Source of the DNA: Halopelagius longus
GTDB taxonomy: Archaea; Halobacteriota; Halobacteria; Halobacteriales; Haloferacaceae
Length of the DNA: 64,000 nt
Assembly: GCF_900100875.1 (NCBI RefSeq)
Contig: NZ_FNKQ01000004.1
Span: forward strand, 62,001 to 126,000
Direction of reading: 5' to 3'
Under the pieces are notes generated by a model. It saw only the letters and a program-made list of their open reading frames with translations, had not been told where the DNA came from and searched no databases. Both the position numbers and the translations under genes were made by a program. Positions within the stretch are counted from its first letter, which is position 1; each line of letters begins with the position of its first letter. Positions 33,511 through 42,371 of this stretch are shown in pieces.

Positions 33511-34416
33511 TCACTCGTACGCGGCGACGACGTCCTCCACGAGCGACGCGATTTCGTCGCGAGCGTCGGCGTCGAGTTCGACCAACGGGGGTCGAACCTC
33601 GTCGGTTTCGAGGACGCCGCGCGCGCGGAGTCCCGCCTTCGTCGCCGGGCCGAACCCGTGTTCGACGCACTGCTGGAACAGGGGAGCGACGTGTTCCTCG
33701 TGGATCCGCCGGGCCGCCTCGGCGTCGCCGTCGAACGCCGCGTCCGTCGCCGCCGCGAACGCCTCGGGAATCACGTTCGAGAGAGCGTTGACGCCGCCGT
33801 CGGACCCGAAGAGTAGTCCGGGGACGAAGTGGCTGTCGAACCCCTCGAACAGTTGGAACGACTCGGGCGTCCGCCGCAGGAGTTCCGAGAAGTAGTTGAA
33901 GTCGCCGCTCGAATCCTTCACGCCGAGGATTCGGTCGTGTTCCGCGAGTTCGACCGCGGAGTCGGCGGCGATGGGTCGGCCGACGCAGGCGGGGATGTTG
34001 TAGAGGTATATCGGAAGGGCGGCGTCGTCGGCGACGCGTCGCACGAACGCCTCGTCGCCCGCCGGGTCGTTCGACCCGTGGAAGTACGGGAGGGTGATGA
34101 GGGCGGCGTCCGCGCCGACGTCGGCCGCCGTCTCGATTTTATCGAGCGTTTCGGCGACGCTCGTCCCCGCGGTGCCGGCCATCACGGGCGCGCCGTCGGC
34201 GTACTCGACGGTCGTCTCCAGGACCGCCCGGTACTCTGCGGCGTCGAGGCTGGCGAACTCGCCCGTCGTCCCGCAGGGGACGAGGCCCGTCACGCCGCCG
34301 TCGAGGACGTGTTCGACCAGTTCGCCGAGAGCCTCGTGGTCCACGTCGCTACCCGCGAAGGGGGTGACGAGGGGGCAGTGCGCGCCTTCGAACCGTCGTG
34401 CGACGTCGTCCGTCAT
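33511..34416 (-). CDS. DapA-family lyase/aldolase (KDG aldolase or KdgD-like)
   Basis: This 301-residue protein is a dihydrodipicolinate synthase-family TIM barrel. It has LVPCGTTGEFASL near residue 43, the Tyr in PIYLYNIPA near 135 and the Schiff-base Lys in ILGVKDSSGDF near 163. Family members in sugar-acid pathways are 2-keto-3-deoxygluconate aldolase, 2-keto-3-deoxypentonate dehydratase and 5-keto-4-deoxyglucarate dehydratase. With the dehydratase operon and aldehyde dehydrogenase nearby, a KdgD-type step giving 2-oxoglutarate semialdehyde is possible, but aldolase activity is equally open. It is transcribed opposite to the HpcH aldolase and abuts the Orc-box-like array. Confidence 0.9.
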   Translation of the reverse strand: MTDDVARRFEGAHCPLVTPFAGSDVDHEALGELVEHVLDGGVTGLVPCGTTGEFASLDAAEYRAVLETTVEYADGAPVMAGTAGTSVAETLDKIETAADVGADAALITLPYFHGSNDPAGDEAFVRRVADDAALPIYLYNIPACVGRPIAADSAVELAEHDRILGVKDSSGDFNYFSELLRRTPESFQLFEGFDSHFVPGLLFGSDGGVNALSNVIPEAFAAATDAAFDGDAEAARRIHEEHVAPLFQQCVEHGFGPATKAGLRARGVLETDEVRPPLVELDADARDEIASLVEDVVAAYE

Positions 34417-34508
34417 CGTCCGTCACTCCCCCGCGGCGGAAGTTATACCTTGCCACGCCGGCAGTCCGCCGCCAACGTTTATGTTCCTCTGCGGGCGTGT
34501 GTCACACC

Positions 34509-34937
34509 ATGGCGATACTGGCAGCAGTCGACGGCGACGAGGAACCCGACCGCGCGGTCACCGTCGGAGAGGACCTCGCGGAGGCGTACGGCGACGAACT
34601 CGTCGTCGTCCACGTCCTCCCGCAGGAGGAGTTCGAGAAGCGAGACGAGGTCCGGCGGGGCGAACGCTACACCGTCGAGAACGGACAGCACGACGCGGAG
34701 GCGACGGCGCGGACGGTCGTGAAAGCCTCGACGGACAGGCCGGGACCGGTCGTGACGCGCGGACGCGTCGGCGACGTGGTGGAGGAACTGTTGAGCGAGG
34801 CCGAACGGGTGGACGCGAAGTACCTCGTCGTCGGCGGGCGCAAGCGGACGCCCGTCGGGAAGGCCCTGTTCGGGAGCACCACGCAGTCGGTGCTTCTGAG
34901 TTCGGACGTGCCCGTCGTCGCCGTGATGGACGAGTGA
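34509..34937 (+). CDS. Universal stress protein (UspA family)
   Basis: A single UspA domain of 142 residues: MAILAAVDGDEEPDRA opens the fold and the ATP-binding loop reads GGRKRTPVGKALFGSTTQSV near residue 113. The ATG at 34509 is used; ACGTTTATGTTCC at 34473-34485 is a TATA-like element about 27 bp upstream. Its physiological role cannot be read from the sequence; it stands alone between the lyase and the LarA-like gene. Confidence 0.92.
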   Translation: MAILAAVDGDEEPDRAVTVGEDLAEAYGDELVVVHVLPQEEFEKRDEVRRGERYTVENGQHDAEATARTVVKASTDRPGPVVTRGRVGDVVEELLSEAERVDAKYLVVGGRKRTPVGKALFGSTTQSVLLSSDVPVVAVMDE

Positions 34938-34997
34938 AGGCGAGGCGAGCGGACCGGCGCGGGATTCATTAGCACGGGGACGAAACTCGGAGGAGAG

Positions 34998-36323
34998 ATG
35001 GTCGAACTGGAGTTTCCGGGCCGGGAACGACTGGAGGCGGTCAACGACGCGTCGCTCTCGGACCTCCCGACGTTCGCGACGGTGCGGACGGTGACGGACC
35101 CGCCCGAGGTGGACGACGTTCCCGCGGCCACCGCCGCGGCGATAGCCGAGATACCGGCGCTGGACAAACTTTCGCGCGGGGCCGAGGTGGCAATAACCGC
35201 GGGCAGTCGGGGGATACACGACATGCCGACGGTCCTCTCGACGGCAATCGAGGAACTCCGAAACCGAGGGCTCGACCCGTTCGTCATGCCCGCGATGGGG
35301 AGTCACGGCGGCGCGACGGCGGAGGGACAGGTGGAGACGCTGGCGTCTCTCGGCATCACGGAGGCGTCGATGGACTGCGAGATTCGGTCGTCGATGGCCG
35401 TCGAGGCGGTGGCCGAGGACCCGAACGGCGAACCGGTGTACGCCGCCGAGGACGCACTCGACGCCGACGCGATTCTCTTGGCGAACCGCGTGAAACTCCA
35501 CACCGACTACCGCGGACCCGTCGAGTCGGGGCTCTGTAAGATGGCCGTCATCGGCCTCGGGAAGCACCGCGGCGCGGAGAACATGCACAACGCCGCCATC
35601 GCCCGCGGGTTCGACGAGGTGGTCCCCGAACGCGCGGAGTTGCTGTTCGAGGCGGACGACGTGCCCATCGTCGGCGGCATCGCCGTCGTGGAGAACGACC
35701 GGGAACGCGCCGCGCGCGTCGAGGGCGTCCCAGTCGAGGACCTGCCCGAACGCGAGGCGGAACTGCTCGAACGGTCGGCGGAGCTTTTCCCCTCCCTGCC
35801 CGTCGAGCAACTGGACTTCCTGATGGTTGACGAACTCGGCAAGAACGTCAGCGGAACGGGGATGGACACGAACGTACTCGGGCGGGTTCGGTTCCACAAC
35901 CAACCGGAGGTCCACACCCCGGAGATAACGCGCGTCTACGTCCGGTCGGTCACCGAGGAGTCCCACGGCAACGCCATCGGCATCGGCCTCGCGGACTTCG
36001 CGAGCAGGGACCTGCTGGAGTCGGTGGACTTCGAGGACATGTACGTCAACATCACGACCAGCGGCGAACCCGAACGCTCGAAGGTGCCGTTCGTCGTCCC
36101 CTGCGACGCGACGGCGTTCGTCCTCGCGGCGTCGATGACCGGGGTGCCGGACCTCTCGGAGATGCGCATCGGTCGCATCAGGAACACGCTCGAACCCGGG
36201 ACGATGCTGGCGTCGGAACCGGTTCTCGACGAACTTGAGGGGAGAGACGACGTGGAGATAGGCGAGCGCAGGCGGTTGACGTTCGACGACGACGGTCGGT
36301 TGACGACCGAAATCGAGGGGTGA
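34998..36323 (+). CDS. LarA-like protein (DUF2088), second paralog
   Basis: The 441-residue product is a paralog of the protein at 14568-15911, with the same anchors: AGSRGIHDMPTVLSTAIEEL, PAMGSHGGATAEGQ, NRVKLHTDYRGPVESGL and KMAVIGLGKHRGAENMH. The last contains the Lys and His candidates for tethering the nickel-pincer cofactor. A Shine-Dalgarno-like GGAGGAGAG lies directly before the ATG at 34998. It is convergent with the amidase gene with only two bases between stops. A racemase or epimerase for a 2-hydroxy or sugar acid is the best guess; the substrate is unknown. Confidence 0.83.
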   Translation: MVELEFPGRERLEAVNDASLSDLPTFATVRTVTDPPEVDDVPAATAAAIAEIPALDKLSRGAEVAITAGSRGIHDMPTVLSTAIEELRNRGLDPFVMPAMGSHGGATAEGQVETLASLGITEASMDCEIRSSMAVEAVAEDPNGEPVYAAEDALDADAILLANRVKLHTDYRGPVESGLCKMAVIGLGKHRGAENMHNAAIARGFDEVVPERAELLFEADDVPIVGGIAVVENDRERAARVEGVPVEDLPEREAELLERSAELFPSLPVEQLDFLMVDELGKNVSGTGMDTNVLGRVRFHNQPEVHTPEITRVYVRSVTEESHGNAIGIGLADFASRDLLESVDFEDMYVNITTSGEPERSKVPFVVPCDATAFVLAASMTGVPDLSEMRIGRIRNTLEPGTMLASEPVLDELEGRDDVEIGERRRLTFDDDGRLTTEIEG

Positions 36324-36325
36324 GG

Positions 36326-37876
36326 CTACGCGTCCCCGTCCCGCACCCGTTCGAACGTGCGCGCGATTCGGAGGAGTTCCGCGTCCTCGTAGGACCCGGC
36401 GACGAACTGGACGCCGACCGGGAGTGCGTCGCCGTCGTCGTCACCGTCGGGGACGGTCACCCCGGGGACGCCCGCGAGATCCATCGGGCGCGTGTTGTAC
36501 GCGAGTGGCACGTCGAGGCTCTCCCCGCCGTCCGCGTCGTCGTACTCGTGGGGTCGCCACGCGCCCACCTCCGGCGCGACGACGGGCATCGTCGGCGAGA
36601 CGAGGGCGTCACGGCCGTCGAGTGCGGCCTCGAACTCCGCCTTCAAGGTCGAACAGACGTTCCGCGCCCGGGTGTAGTGGCGGCCGTCGTACCGGTCCAG
36701 CAAGGCCGCGCCGACGAGGGCGCGTTCCTTCACCACGTCGCCGAACCCGACGCCCGCGGCGGACTGTCTCGCACTCGCCGCGTCGTACCGGGCGGTGTCG
36801 AACGGTCCCTGGCGTTCGAGGGGGAGGCCGTTCCGCCGGAGTGCGGCGGCGAACTCGACGTTCGTTATCGCGTTCCAGACGTAGACGGCGTCCTCGACGG
36901 TCGGCAGTCGGACCGATTCGACGGTCGCCCCCGCGGATTCGAGCGTCGCCACGGCGTCTCGGAAGCGTTCGCGCACCTCCTCGGAGACGTGGTCCGAGAG
37001 GAGTTCCTCGGGGACGCCGAGAGAGAGGTCGGCCGGGTCCGGCGCGTCGGTCAGTCCCGACGCGCACTCGCCGACCGGAATCTCCCTCGCTAGCGCCGAG
37101 GAGGGGTCCCGAGCGTCGTAGCCGCCGATCACGTCGAATCCGAGCGCCGCCGTCTCCACGTCCGGCGCGAGCGTTCCGACGTGGTCGAGCGTGTACGCCA
37201 GGTCCACGAACCCGTCGCGCGGAACCGCGCCCCACGAGGGTTTGAAGCCGACGACGCCGCAGAACGACGCCGGGATGCGGACCGACCCGCCGGTGTCGCT
37301 CCCGAGTGCGAGGTCCGCCGACCCCTCGGCGACGGCGGCGGCGCTTCCGGAGGAGGACCCGCCCGCGACTCGACTCCCGTCCGCCGGGTTGGTCACCGGC
37401 CCGAAGGCGCTGGTTTCGCTCGTCGGGCCGTAGGCGAGTTCGTCCATGTTGGTCTTGCCGACGATGCGCGCGGCCGCAGAGAGCAGTCGGTCGACGATAC
37501 TCGCGTTCCGTCGGGGGACGACGCCCTCGAAGACGCGCGACCCGCAGGTCATCGGGACGCCCGCGACGGCGAGGTTGTCCTTCACGGCGACATCGACGCC
37601 GGAGAGAGGGCCGTCGGCGTCACCGTCGCCGCTCTCCATCGAGAACGCCGTGATGTAGGCGTTGTGGGGGTCCTCGTCCTCGCCGGGCGCGCGAACGTCG
37701 CGCACCGCGACCGACCCCGAGGCGTCCGTCGGCGCGAGTTCGTCGAGGGCGGCGTACCCGCCGAGTTCGTCGCTCACGCCGCGAGCGAAGCGTTCGGCGT
37801 CCGCCGCAGAGAGGTCGAACCCCATCGACTCGCCCGCCTCCGCAATCCACGCCGCCGAGACGGAAGAGAGGGGCAT
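36326..37876 (-). CDS. Amidase (amidase signature family)
   Basis: This 516-residue enzyme has the Ser-cisSer-Lys triad of amidase signature proteins: Lys in VAVKDNLAVAG (near residue 84), the GGSSSGSAAAV motif (near 165) and the nucleophile Ser in GSDTGGSVRIPA (near 187). GKTNMDELAYGPTSE between them is typical of GatA-like amidases. Length is right for a stand-alone amidase. The ATG at 37876 is preferred over a GTG at 37882. It could hydrolyse an amide substrate for carbon or nitrogen supply; a formamidase gene lies 5 kb away. The GatA role in tRNA amidation is unlikely as no gatB/gatC-like gene is near. Confidence 0.88.
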   Translation of the reverse strand: MPLSSVSAAWIAEAGESMGFDLSAADAERFARGVSDELGGYAALDELAPTDASGSVAVRDVRAPGEDEDPHNAYITAFSMESGDGDADGPLSGVDVAVKDNLAVAGVPMTCGSRVFEGVVPRRNASIVDRLLSAAARIVGKTNMDELAYGPTSETSAFGPVTNPADGSRVAGGSSSGSAAAVAEGSADLALGSDTGGSVRIPASFCGVVGFKPSWGAVPRDGFVDLAYTLDHVGTLAPDVETAALGFDVIGGYDARDPSSALAREIPVGECASGLTDAPDPADLSLGVPEELLSDHVSEEVRERFRDAVATLESAGATVESVRLPTVEDAVYVWNAITNVEFAAALRRNGLPLERQGPFDTARYDAASARQSAAGVGFGDVVKERALVGAALLDRYDGRHYTRARNVCSTLKAEFEAALDGRDALVSPTMPVVAPEVGAWRPHEYDDADGGESLDVPLAYNTRPMDLAGVPGVTVPDGDDDGDALPVGVQFVAGSYEDAELLRIARTFERVRDGDA

Positions 37877-38305
37877 CGGCACTACCCGTCCCCCCGATAG
37901 CCGCCGGTCCGTCCGTCGTCGAGTCTCGTCATGCGTCCCCGAGTCACGGGAGAGGCCCGCATAATCGTTCGGGTGACGGGAGCGTCAGGCGGTCCGAACG
38001 GCGGGACTGCTAGCGGACGGAGGCACCACCGTCTGGCGATGAGAGAAATACGAGATAGCAAAACTGGCAAAGACAGGAGAAGAGTTTGGATACCAAAGGC
38101 GGAAAAGATAGTTTTGAGCCTTTGAGCGAGGAGAGGCGGCCACCGGGAGGAGGCTCTCCCTAGTTCTTTGGTACCAAACCACGTTCGAATATCGTATGCG
38201 CGCGACCGTTTCCGACGCGTCGGAGAAGGGAGGACGGGAGAGACGCCGCACCGAACCGAGCGAGGACCTCCGTCCTCGCGCCGCCGAAGGGGGGTTGGAG
38301 TGACG
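37877..38305. promoter_or_regulatory. Intergenic region with two TTTGG/CCAAA inverted repeats
   Basis: This 429-bp region separates divergent genes. Two related inverted repeats stand out: TTTGGATACCAAA at 38085-38097 and the perfect palindrome TTTGGTACCAAA at 38167-38178, with centres about 82 bp (eight helical turns) apart. Such a pair would suit a repressor binding two sites on one face of the DNA. The segment 38040-38125 is markedly AT-richer than the rest. I see no gene. Confidence 0.55.
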
Positions 38306-39274
38306 ATGACGGGGGAATCGACCGACGGAGTGGACGAAGACGCCGGACGGGGCGAGTTGCATCCCGACGCTCAGGCGTTCCTCGAGGGGGTGGAGTCGAG
38401 GGGCCTCCCCTCGACGGCGAACCTCTCCGTCGAGTCCGAGCGCGAACAGTCGGCGATGCTCGTAGAACGGACGGAGGGACCCGACGTGGAGGAGGTGTTC
38501 GATATCTCGATTCCCGGGCCGGACGACCCGATTCCGCTTCGTATCTACCGACCGGCGGGCGACGACGGGCGGGGCGTCCTCGTCTACTTCCACGGCGGCG
38601 GGTGGGTGCTCGGCGGACTCGACAAGATGGACGCCGCCTGCCGCCACATGGCCGTCGAGTCCGGTCGGTTGGTCGTCTCGGTGAACTACCGACACGCGCC
38701 GGAACATCCGTTCCCGGCCGGACTGCGGGACTGCCGCGCCGCGACGCGGTGGGTGACGGAGAACGCCGACGCCATCGGCGGCGACGCGGAACGGGTAGCC
38801 GTCGGCGGCGATAGTTCGGGCGGCAACCTCGCGGCGGCCGTCGCGCTTTCGTTTCGGGACTTCGACGGCCCCGCCCTCGAACGACAGTTGCTGATATACC
38901 CCGCGACGGAACACGCCTTCGACACGCCGTCCCACGAGGAGAACGCGTCCGGGTACTACCTCGAACGCGCCGACAGCCGGTGGTTCTGGAACCACTACCT
39001 CGGCGACGAACTCGACGGCAAACACCCCTACGCCTCGCCGTTGCGGGCGCGGGACCTGTCGGGACTTCCGCCGGCGTCGGTTCTCACCTGCGGGTTCGAC
39101 CCGATTCGGGACGAGGGAATCGCGTACGCGAGACGCCTCTCGGAGGCGGGCGTCCCGGTTCGGCACCACCACTACTCCGACCAGATACACGCCTTCGTCG
39201 GGATGTTCGTCGAACCGATGCGCCCGCACGCCGAGGAGGCCCTTGCGACCATGCTGAACGACCTCTCGGAGTGA
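38306..39274 (+). CDS. Alpha/beta hydrolase, hormone-sensitive-lipase type esterase
   Basis: The 322-residue product has the HSL-family oxyanion motif YFHGGGWVLGG near residue 93, the nucleophile elbow VGGDSSGGNLAA near 168, an acid in FDPIRDEG near 266 and a His in DQIHAFVG near 297. It therefore has a full catalytic triad and the length of a carboxylesterase. The ATG at 38306 is chosen; it is preceded by GGTTGGAG and the in-frame extension to 38168 runs over the palindrome at 38167-38178. It may cleave an ester side group of a plant or algal substrate, but no specificity can be read. Confidence 0.9.
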   Translation: MTGESTDGVDEDAGRGELHPDAQAFLEGVESRGLPSTANLSVESEREQSAMLVERTEGPDVEEVFDISIPGPDDPIPLRIYRPAGDDGRGVLVYFHGGGWVLGGLDKMDAACRHMAVESGRLVVSVNYRHAPEHPFPAGLRDCRAATRWVTENADAIGGDAERVAVGGDSSGGNLAAAVALSFRDFDGPALERQLLIYPATEHAFDTPSHEENASGYYLERADSRWFWNHYLGDELDGKHPYASPLRARDLSGLPPASVLTCGFDPIRDEGIAYARRLSEAGVPVRHHHYSDQIHAFVGMFVEPMRPHAEEALATMLNDLSE

Positions 39275-39400
39275 GGCGGCGGGCAAATGAGGGACGAAGA
39301 GCGTCTTTGCGCCGTTGCGACGGCCTCTCCCGGCGGTTCGGCCGCCGAGGGGTCGTCCGACCGTCGTGCGAGGTGGTCGGACGTGGCACGCCGACGCGTC

Positions 39401-40105
39401 TCACCGCGCCGCGGAGAGTATCGCGTACGACGCACCCAGCAGAAATCCGGCCGCGTGGAGCGCAGTCGCCAGTCCCCCGGTCACGACGTCCCCGACGAAC
39501 ACCGCCGTCGCGTAGCACAGGAAGGCGAACGCGAGTCGGGAGTGACGGGGCGAAGCGCTTCCGGCGACGATCTCGCCCGCCACGTACCCGGTCAGGGCGA
39601 ATCCGACCGTCGACGCGCCGTATCCGAACTTCGTCCGTCCGGTGACGAGAAACACCGCCGCCGTCACCGGGGGCGTGAGAACCACCAGACGGGCGTAGGC
39701 GGCACGAATCGCGTCCGCCGATTCGTTCAGGCTCAGAAAGCCGACGGCGACGGCGGCGAACAGGCCGAGGTTCTTCAACAGGTGAAGCGGCGGCCGTTGC
39801 GTCGGGTCGTGAAAGAGGACGTGCGCGAAGACGCCAACCGCGCGAACGGGGAGTTCTTCGAGCGACGAGGGGGGCGTCGACTGGAGCGCGAACAGTCGAA
39901 ACCGAGCGATGGACGGTTGGACGACGAAGAACCAGACGGTGACGACGGCGGGGAACCACCCGACCGACGCGGCGTACTCCAGACGCGACCGAAGCGCATC
40001 CCGACCGAACCGCCCCCCGGAGAGTACGGAGTTCGGCGGTGAACGACCGACGCCCATGTGTCTGTCCCACCGTTCGAACAGCGGATAGATTGTAACGCAG
40101 ACCAT
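39401..40105 (-). CDS. Rhomboid-like intramembrane protease, atypical
   Basis: This roughly 234-residue protein has five to six hydrophobic segments. HLLKNLGLF (near residue 108) resembles the rhomboid HxxxN motif, GYGASTVGFALTG (Ser near 165) resembles the Gly-x-Ser active-site helix although the Gly usually after Ser is a Thr, and HAAGFLLGAS (near 217) supplies the His. The catalytic Ser-His pair may thus be kept. The start is uncertain: ATG at 40105 is used, GTG at 40153 and ATG at 40057 are alternatives. It is convergent with the esterase gene. A classical rhomboid is encoded at 61223-61834. Confidence 0.65.
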   Translation of the reverse strand: MVCVTIYPLFERWDRHMGVGRSPPNSVLSGGRFGRDALRSRLEYAASVGWFPAVVTVWFFVVQPSIARFRLFALQSTPPSSLEELPVRAVGVFAHVLFHDPTQRPPLHLLKNLGLFAAVAVGFLSLNESADAIRAAYARLVVLTPPVTAAVFLVTGRTKFGYGASTVGFALTGYVAGEIVAGSASPRHSRLAFAFLCYATAVFVGDVVTGGLATALHAAGFLLGASYAILSAAR

Positions 40106-40297
40106 ACCCCGCCGCGGCGAGGCGACGGGACGCCTAACGAGTGCATAAGCCACCGAAGCGCCGGAGACGACTCGGAGGGCACGGAAGGCGCGTACGCCGG
40201 TCGTACGGTCGCCTAGGCGGATAACGTCGGACTAATCGGCTCGTGACGGTGGGGCGGAGCGACTCCGGTGACGGTGCCTCGTTCGCGGCGAACGGCG

Positions 40298-40670
40298 CTA
40301 CGTTCGGTGGAGATGTCGGTTGGACCGCGCGTCGTCCGGCGTCGGGTCCTGTTCCGGGTCGAGTCGTCGCTCGAAGTCGAGGAGGCGGCGGTGCGCGTTC
40401 TTCGCTCGTTCGTGCGCTTCGGTGTCGCCCTCGGCCCGCGTGACGAGTTCCTCGGACGGTGAGGTCGGCGACGGTGAACTCGCGGTTGAGGTTCAGTAGG
40501 CCGACGTAGTCGCGGAGTTCGAAGGTCGCGGTGCGACTGAGAGCGCGCTCGACGAGCGGCGTGAGGAGACTGTGAAACGTCTCGCTGCGCGAGAGCGTTA
40601 CCAAAACGGCCGCCACGCCGAGCAGGATGAGCAGTCGGGGGAGCCGCGTCGGCGGGATTCCGGTTGTACG
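40298..40670 (-). pseudogene. Wreck of an RCK/TrkA-C-domain membrane protein gene (internal deletion)
   Basis: Two coding pieces lie in different frames. The first, from about 40670 to 40460, reads LLILLGVAAVLVTLSRSE (a helix) and continues to RDYVGLLNLNREFTVADLTV, the type of sequence that leads into a RCK_C (TrkA-C) domain in haloarchaeal proteins. The second, ending at the TAG at 40298, reads EELVTRAEGDTEAHERAKNA and LLDFERRLDPEQD, a charged tail of the sort that follows that domain. The domain itself is missing between them, and the joint near 40458-40462 shifts the frame. No start codon is found upstream; the frame runs directly out of the chaperonin stop at 40686. Confidence 0.65.
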
Positions 40671-40685
40671 ATCACATATGTTCGA

Positions 40686-42371
40686 TCAATGTCCGAGCGT
40701 CCACGGGTACCCGCCGGTGCTCTCGACGACGCCGCCGCGGCCGTGGTCGTGGTCGTGGCCGGGTTCGTCGTCCTCCCCCGGCGAGGCGACGGCGACGGCG
40801 TCGTCCACGCGAACGAGCGTCGTCGCCGCCTCCGCGGCACCGAGGACGGACCGTCGCTTCACCGGCACGGGTTCGACGACGCCGCGGGACAGCGTGTTCG
40901 CCGGTTCGCCCGCCGCGAGGTCGAGTCCGGCGAACACTTCGCCGTCGTCGTGGCGGGCGTGCAGTTCCGCGAGTACGTCTATCGGGTCGAGGCCGGCGCT
41001 CTCGGCGAGAAGCCACGGCACGCGTTCCAGCGCGTCCGAGAACGCCTCGACGGCGAGTTGCTCCGTTCCCCGAACGCTCGGTGCGAACGCCGAGAGTTCC
41101 CGCGAGAGGCGTACCTCCGCGGCCCCGCCGCCGGGGAGTACTCCCCCCTCCTCGACCGCGGTCCGCAGAACGCCGAGGCAGTCGTCGAAGATGCCCGCGA
41201 GTTCGTCGAGGACGCGCGGCGTCCCGCCGCGGAGGAGGACGGAGACGTGACGCGACGCCGACTCGCCCTCGACTGCGACGAACTCGCGGTCGCCCGCCGA
41301 CCGACGTTCGACGAGTTCGGCGCGGCCGGCGTCCGCCGGCGTCAACTCCTCGACGGCGGCGACGGGGGACGCGCCGGTGACGCGCGCGAGGGTCCGGAAC
41401 TCGTCGGCCCGCGTGCGTTCGACGGCGAGAATCCCCGCCCGCGCGAGGGCGTCCCGCACCGGGTCGTCTATCGACTTCTGACAGAACACCGCGTCCGCGC
41501 CGACGCCCTCGATTCGCGCGCGGATGTCGTCGTATCGCTCCCGTTCGTACGCCTCGAACTCCCGGAGTTCCTCGGGGGTTTCGACGACCACTTCGCTCGC
41601 GCCGGAGAGCGTCTCGACGGTGAGTTGCCCGTCGACGAGAACGACCGTCGCGTCGGGAAACCGCGCCGGGAGAGTCGCCTCCCGCGAGGCGACGTCCGTC
41701 GAGGAGAGCTCTAAATCGACGAGGAGGCCGCCGCAGACGGTCGAATCGAACACCGACCCGCCGGGGGCCGTCTGTCTCGTGATTCGCTCGAAGTCGAGGG
41801 TGCGCCCCTCCCCGACCGCCGCCGCCGTCTCGACGGCGCGCCGGGCGAGACACTCCGCCGCCGACTCGTCCCACTTGCCCGTGACGACCGTTCGGGCCAC
41901 GTCTTCGAGTCTCGCCGCGTCGTCCGGGTCGATATCGACCGCATACTCGTCGAGTGCGTCCGACGCGCGCGTCGCCGCCCGGTGGTACCCCGCCGCGACC
42001 GCCGCCGGCGGGACGCCGCGTTCGACGAGGTCCCCGGCGTTCGACAGTAACTCCCCCGCTAAAACGACAGCCGTCGTCGTCCCGTCGTTCACCCGGTCGT
42101 CCTGCCGACGCGCCGTTTCGACCAGAACCCGCGCCGCCGGGTGGTCGAGAGGGAGGTTCTCGAGCACCTTCGCCCCGTCGTTCGTGACGACGACGTGTCC
42201 GTCCGCGCCGACGAGCATCTTGTCGAGACCCTTCGGACCCAACGTGGACTCCACCACCGCGGCGACCCCCCGTCCGGCGGCGACGTTCGTCCGGCGAACG
42301 TCGCGGCCGTCGATGCGGCCGACCGGACCCCGCCCCTCGGAACCCAGTCGCGTGATATCTCGCTCCACCAT
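40686..42371 (-). CDS. Group II chaperonin (thermosome-like) paralog 3
   Basis: At 561 residues this is the most canonical of the three chaperonin paralogs. It has LGPKGLDKMLVG near residue 43, TNDGAKVLENL near 63, NDGTTTAVVLAGELL near 91 (canonical proteins have GDGTTT), the Asp in IFDDCLGVL and LPGGGAAEV, and SAGLDPIDVLAEL near the end. The ATPase site is largely kept. The C-terminus is His/Asp-rich (DDEPGHDHDHGRGG) and ends without the GGM-type tail of group II chaperonins. It is not close to the other two paralogs but lies in the same 22-kb stretch. A role in folding under stress is assumed. Confidence 0.88.
   Translation of the reverse strand: MVERDITRLGSEGRGPVGRIDGRDVRRTNVAAGRGVAAVVESTLGPKGLDKMLVGADGHVVVTNDGAKVLENLPLDHPAARVLVETARRQDDRVNDGTTTAVVLAGELLSNAGDLVERGVPPAAVAAGYHRAATRASDALDEYAVDIDPDDAARLEDVARTVVTGKWDESAAECLARRAVETAAAVGEGRTLDFERITRQTAPGGSVFDSTVCGGLLVDLELSSTDVASREATLPARFPDATVVLVDGQLTVETLSGASEVVVETPEELREFEAYERERYDDIRARIEGVGADAVFCQKSIDDPVRDALARAGILAVERTRADEFRTLARVTGASPVAAVEELTPADAGRAELVERRSAGDREFVAVEGESASRHVSVLLRGGTPRVLDELAGIFDDCLGVLRTAVEEGGVLPGGGAAEVRLSRELSAFAPSVRGTEQLAVEAFSDALERVPWLLAESAGLDPIDVLAELHARHDDGEVFAGLDLAAGEPANTLSRGVVEPVPVKRRSVLGAAEAATTLVRVDDAVAVASPGEDDEPGHDHDHGRGGVVESTGGYPWTLGH

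Noticed and set aside
37985-39286. A 433-codon minus-strand frame opposite the HSL-type esterase
   Set aside because: The plus strand has a complete esterase triad; the antisense frame also spans a regulatory region.
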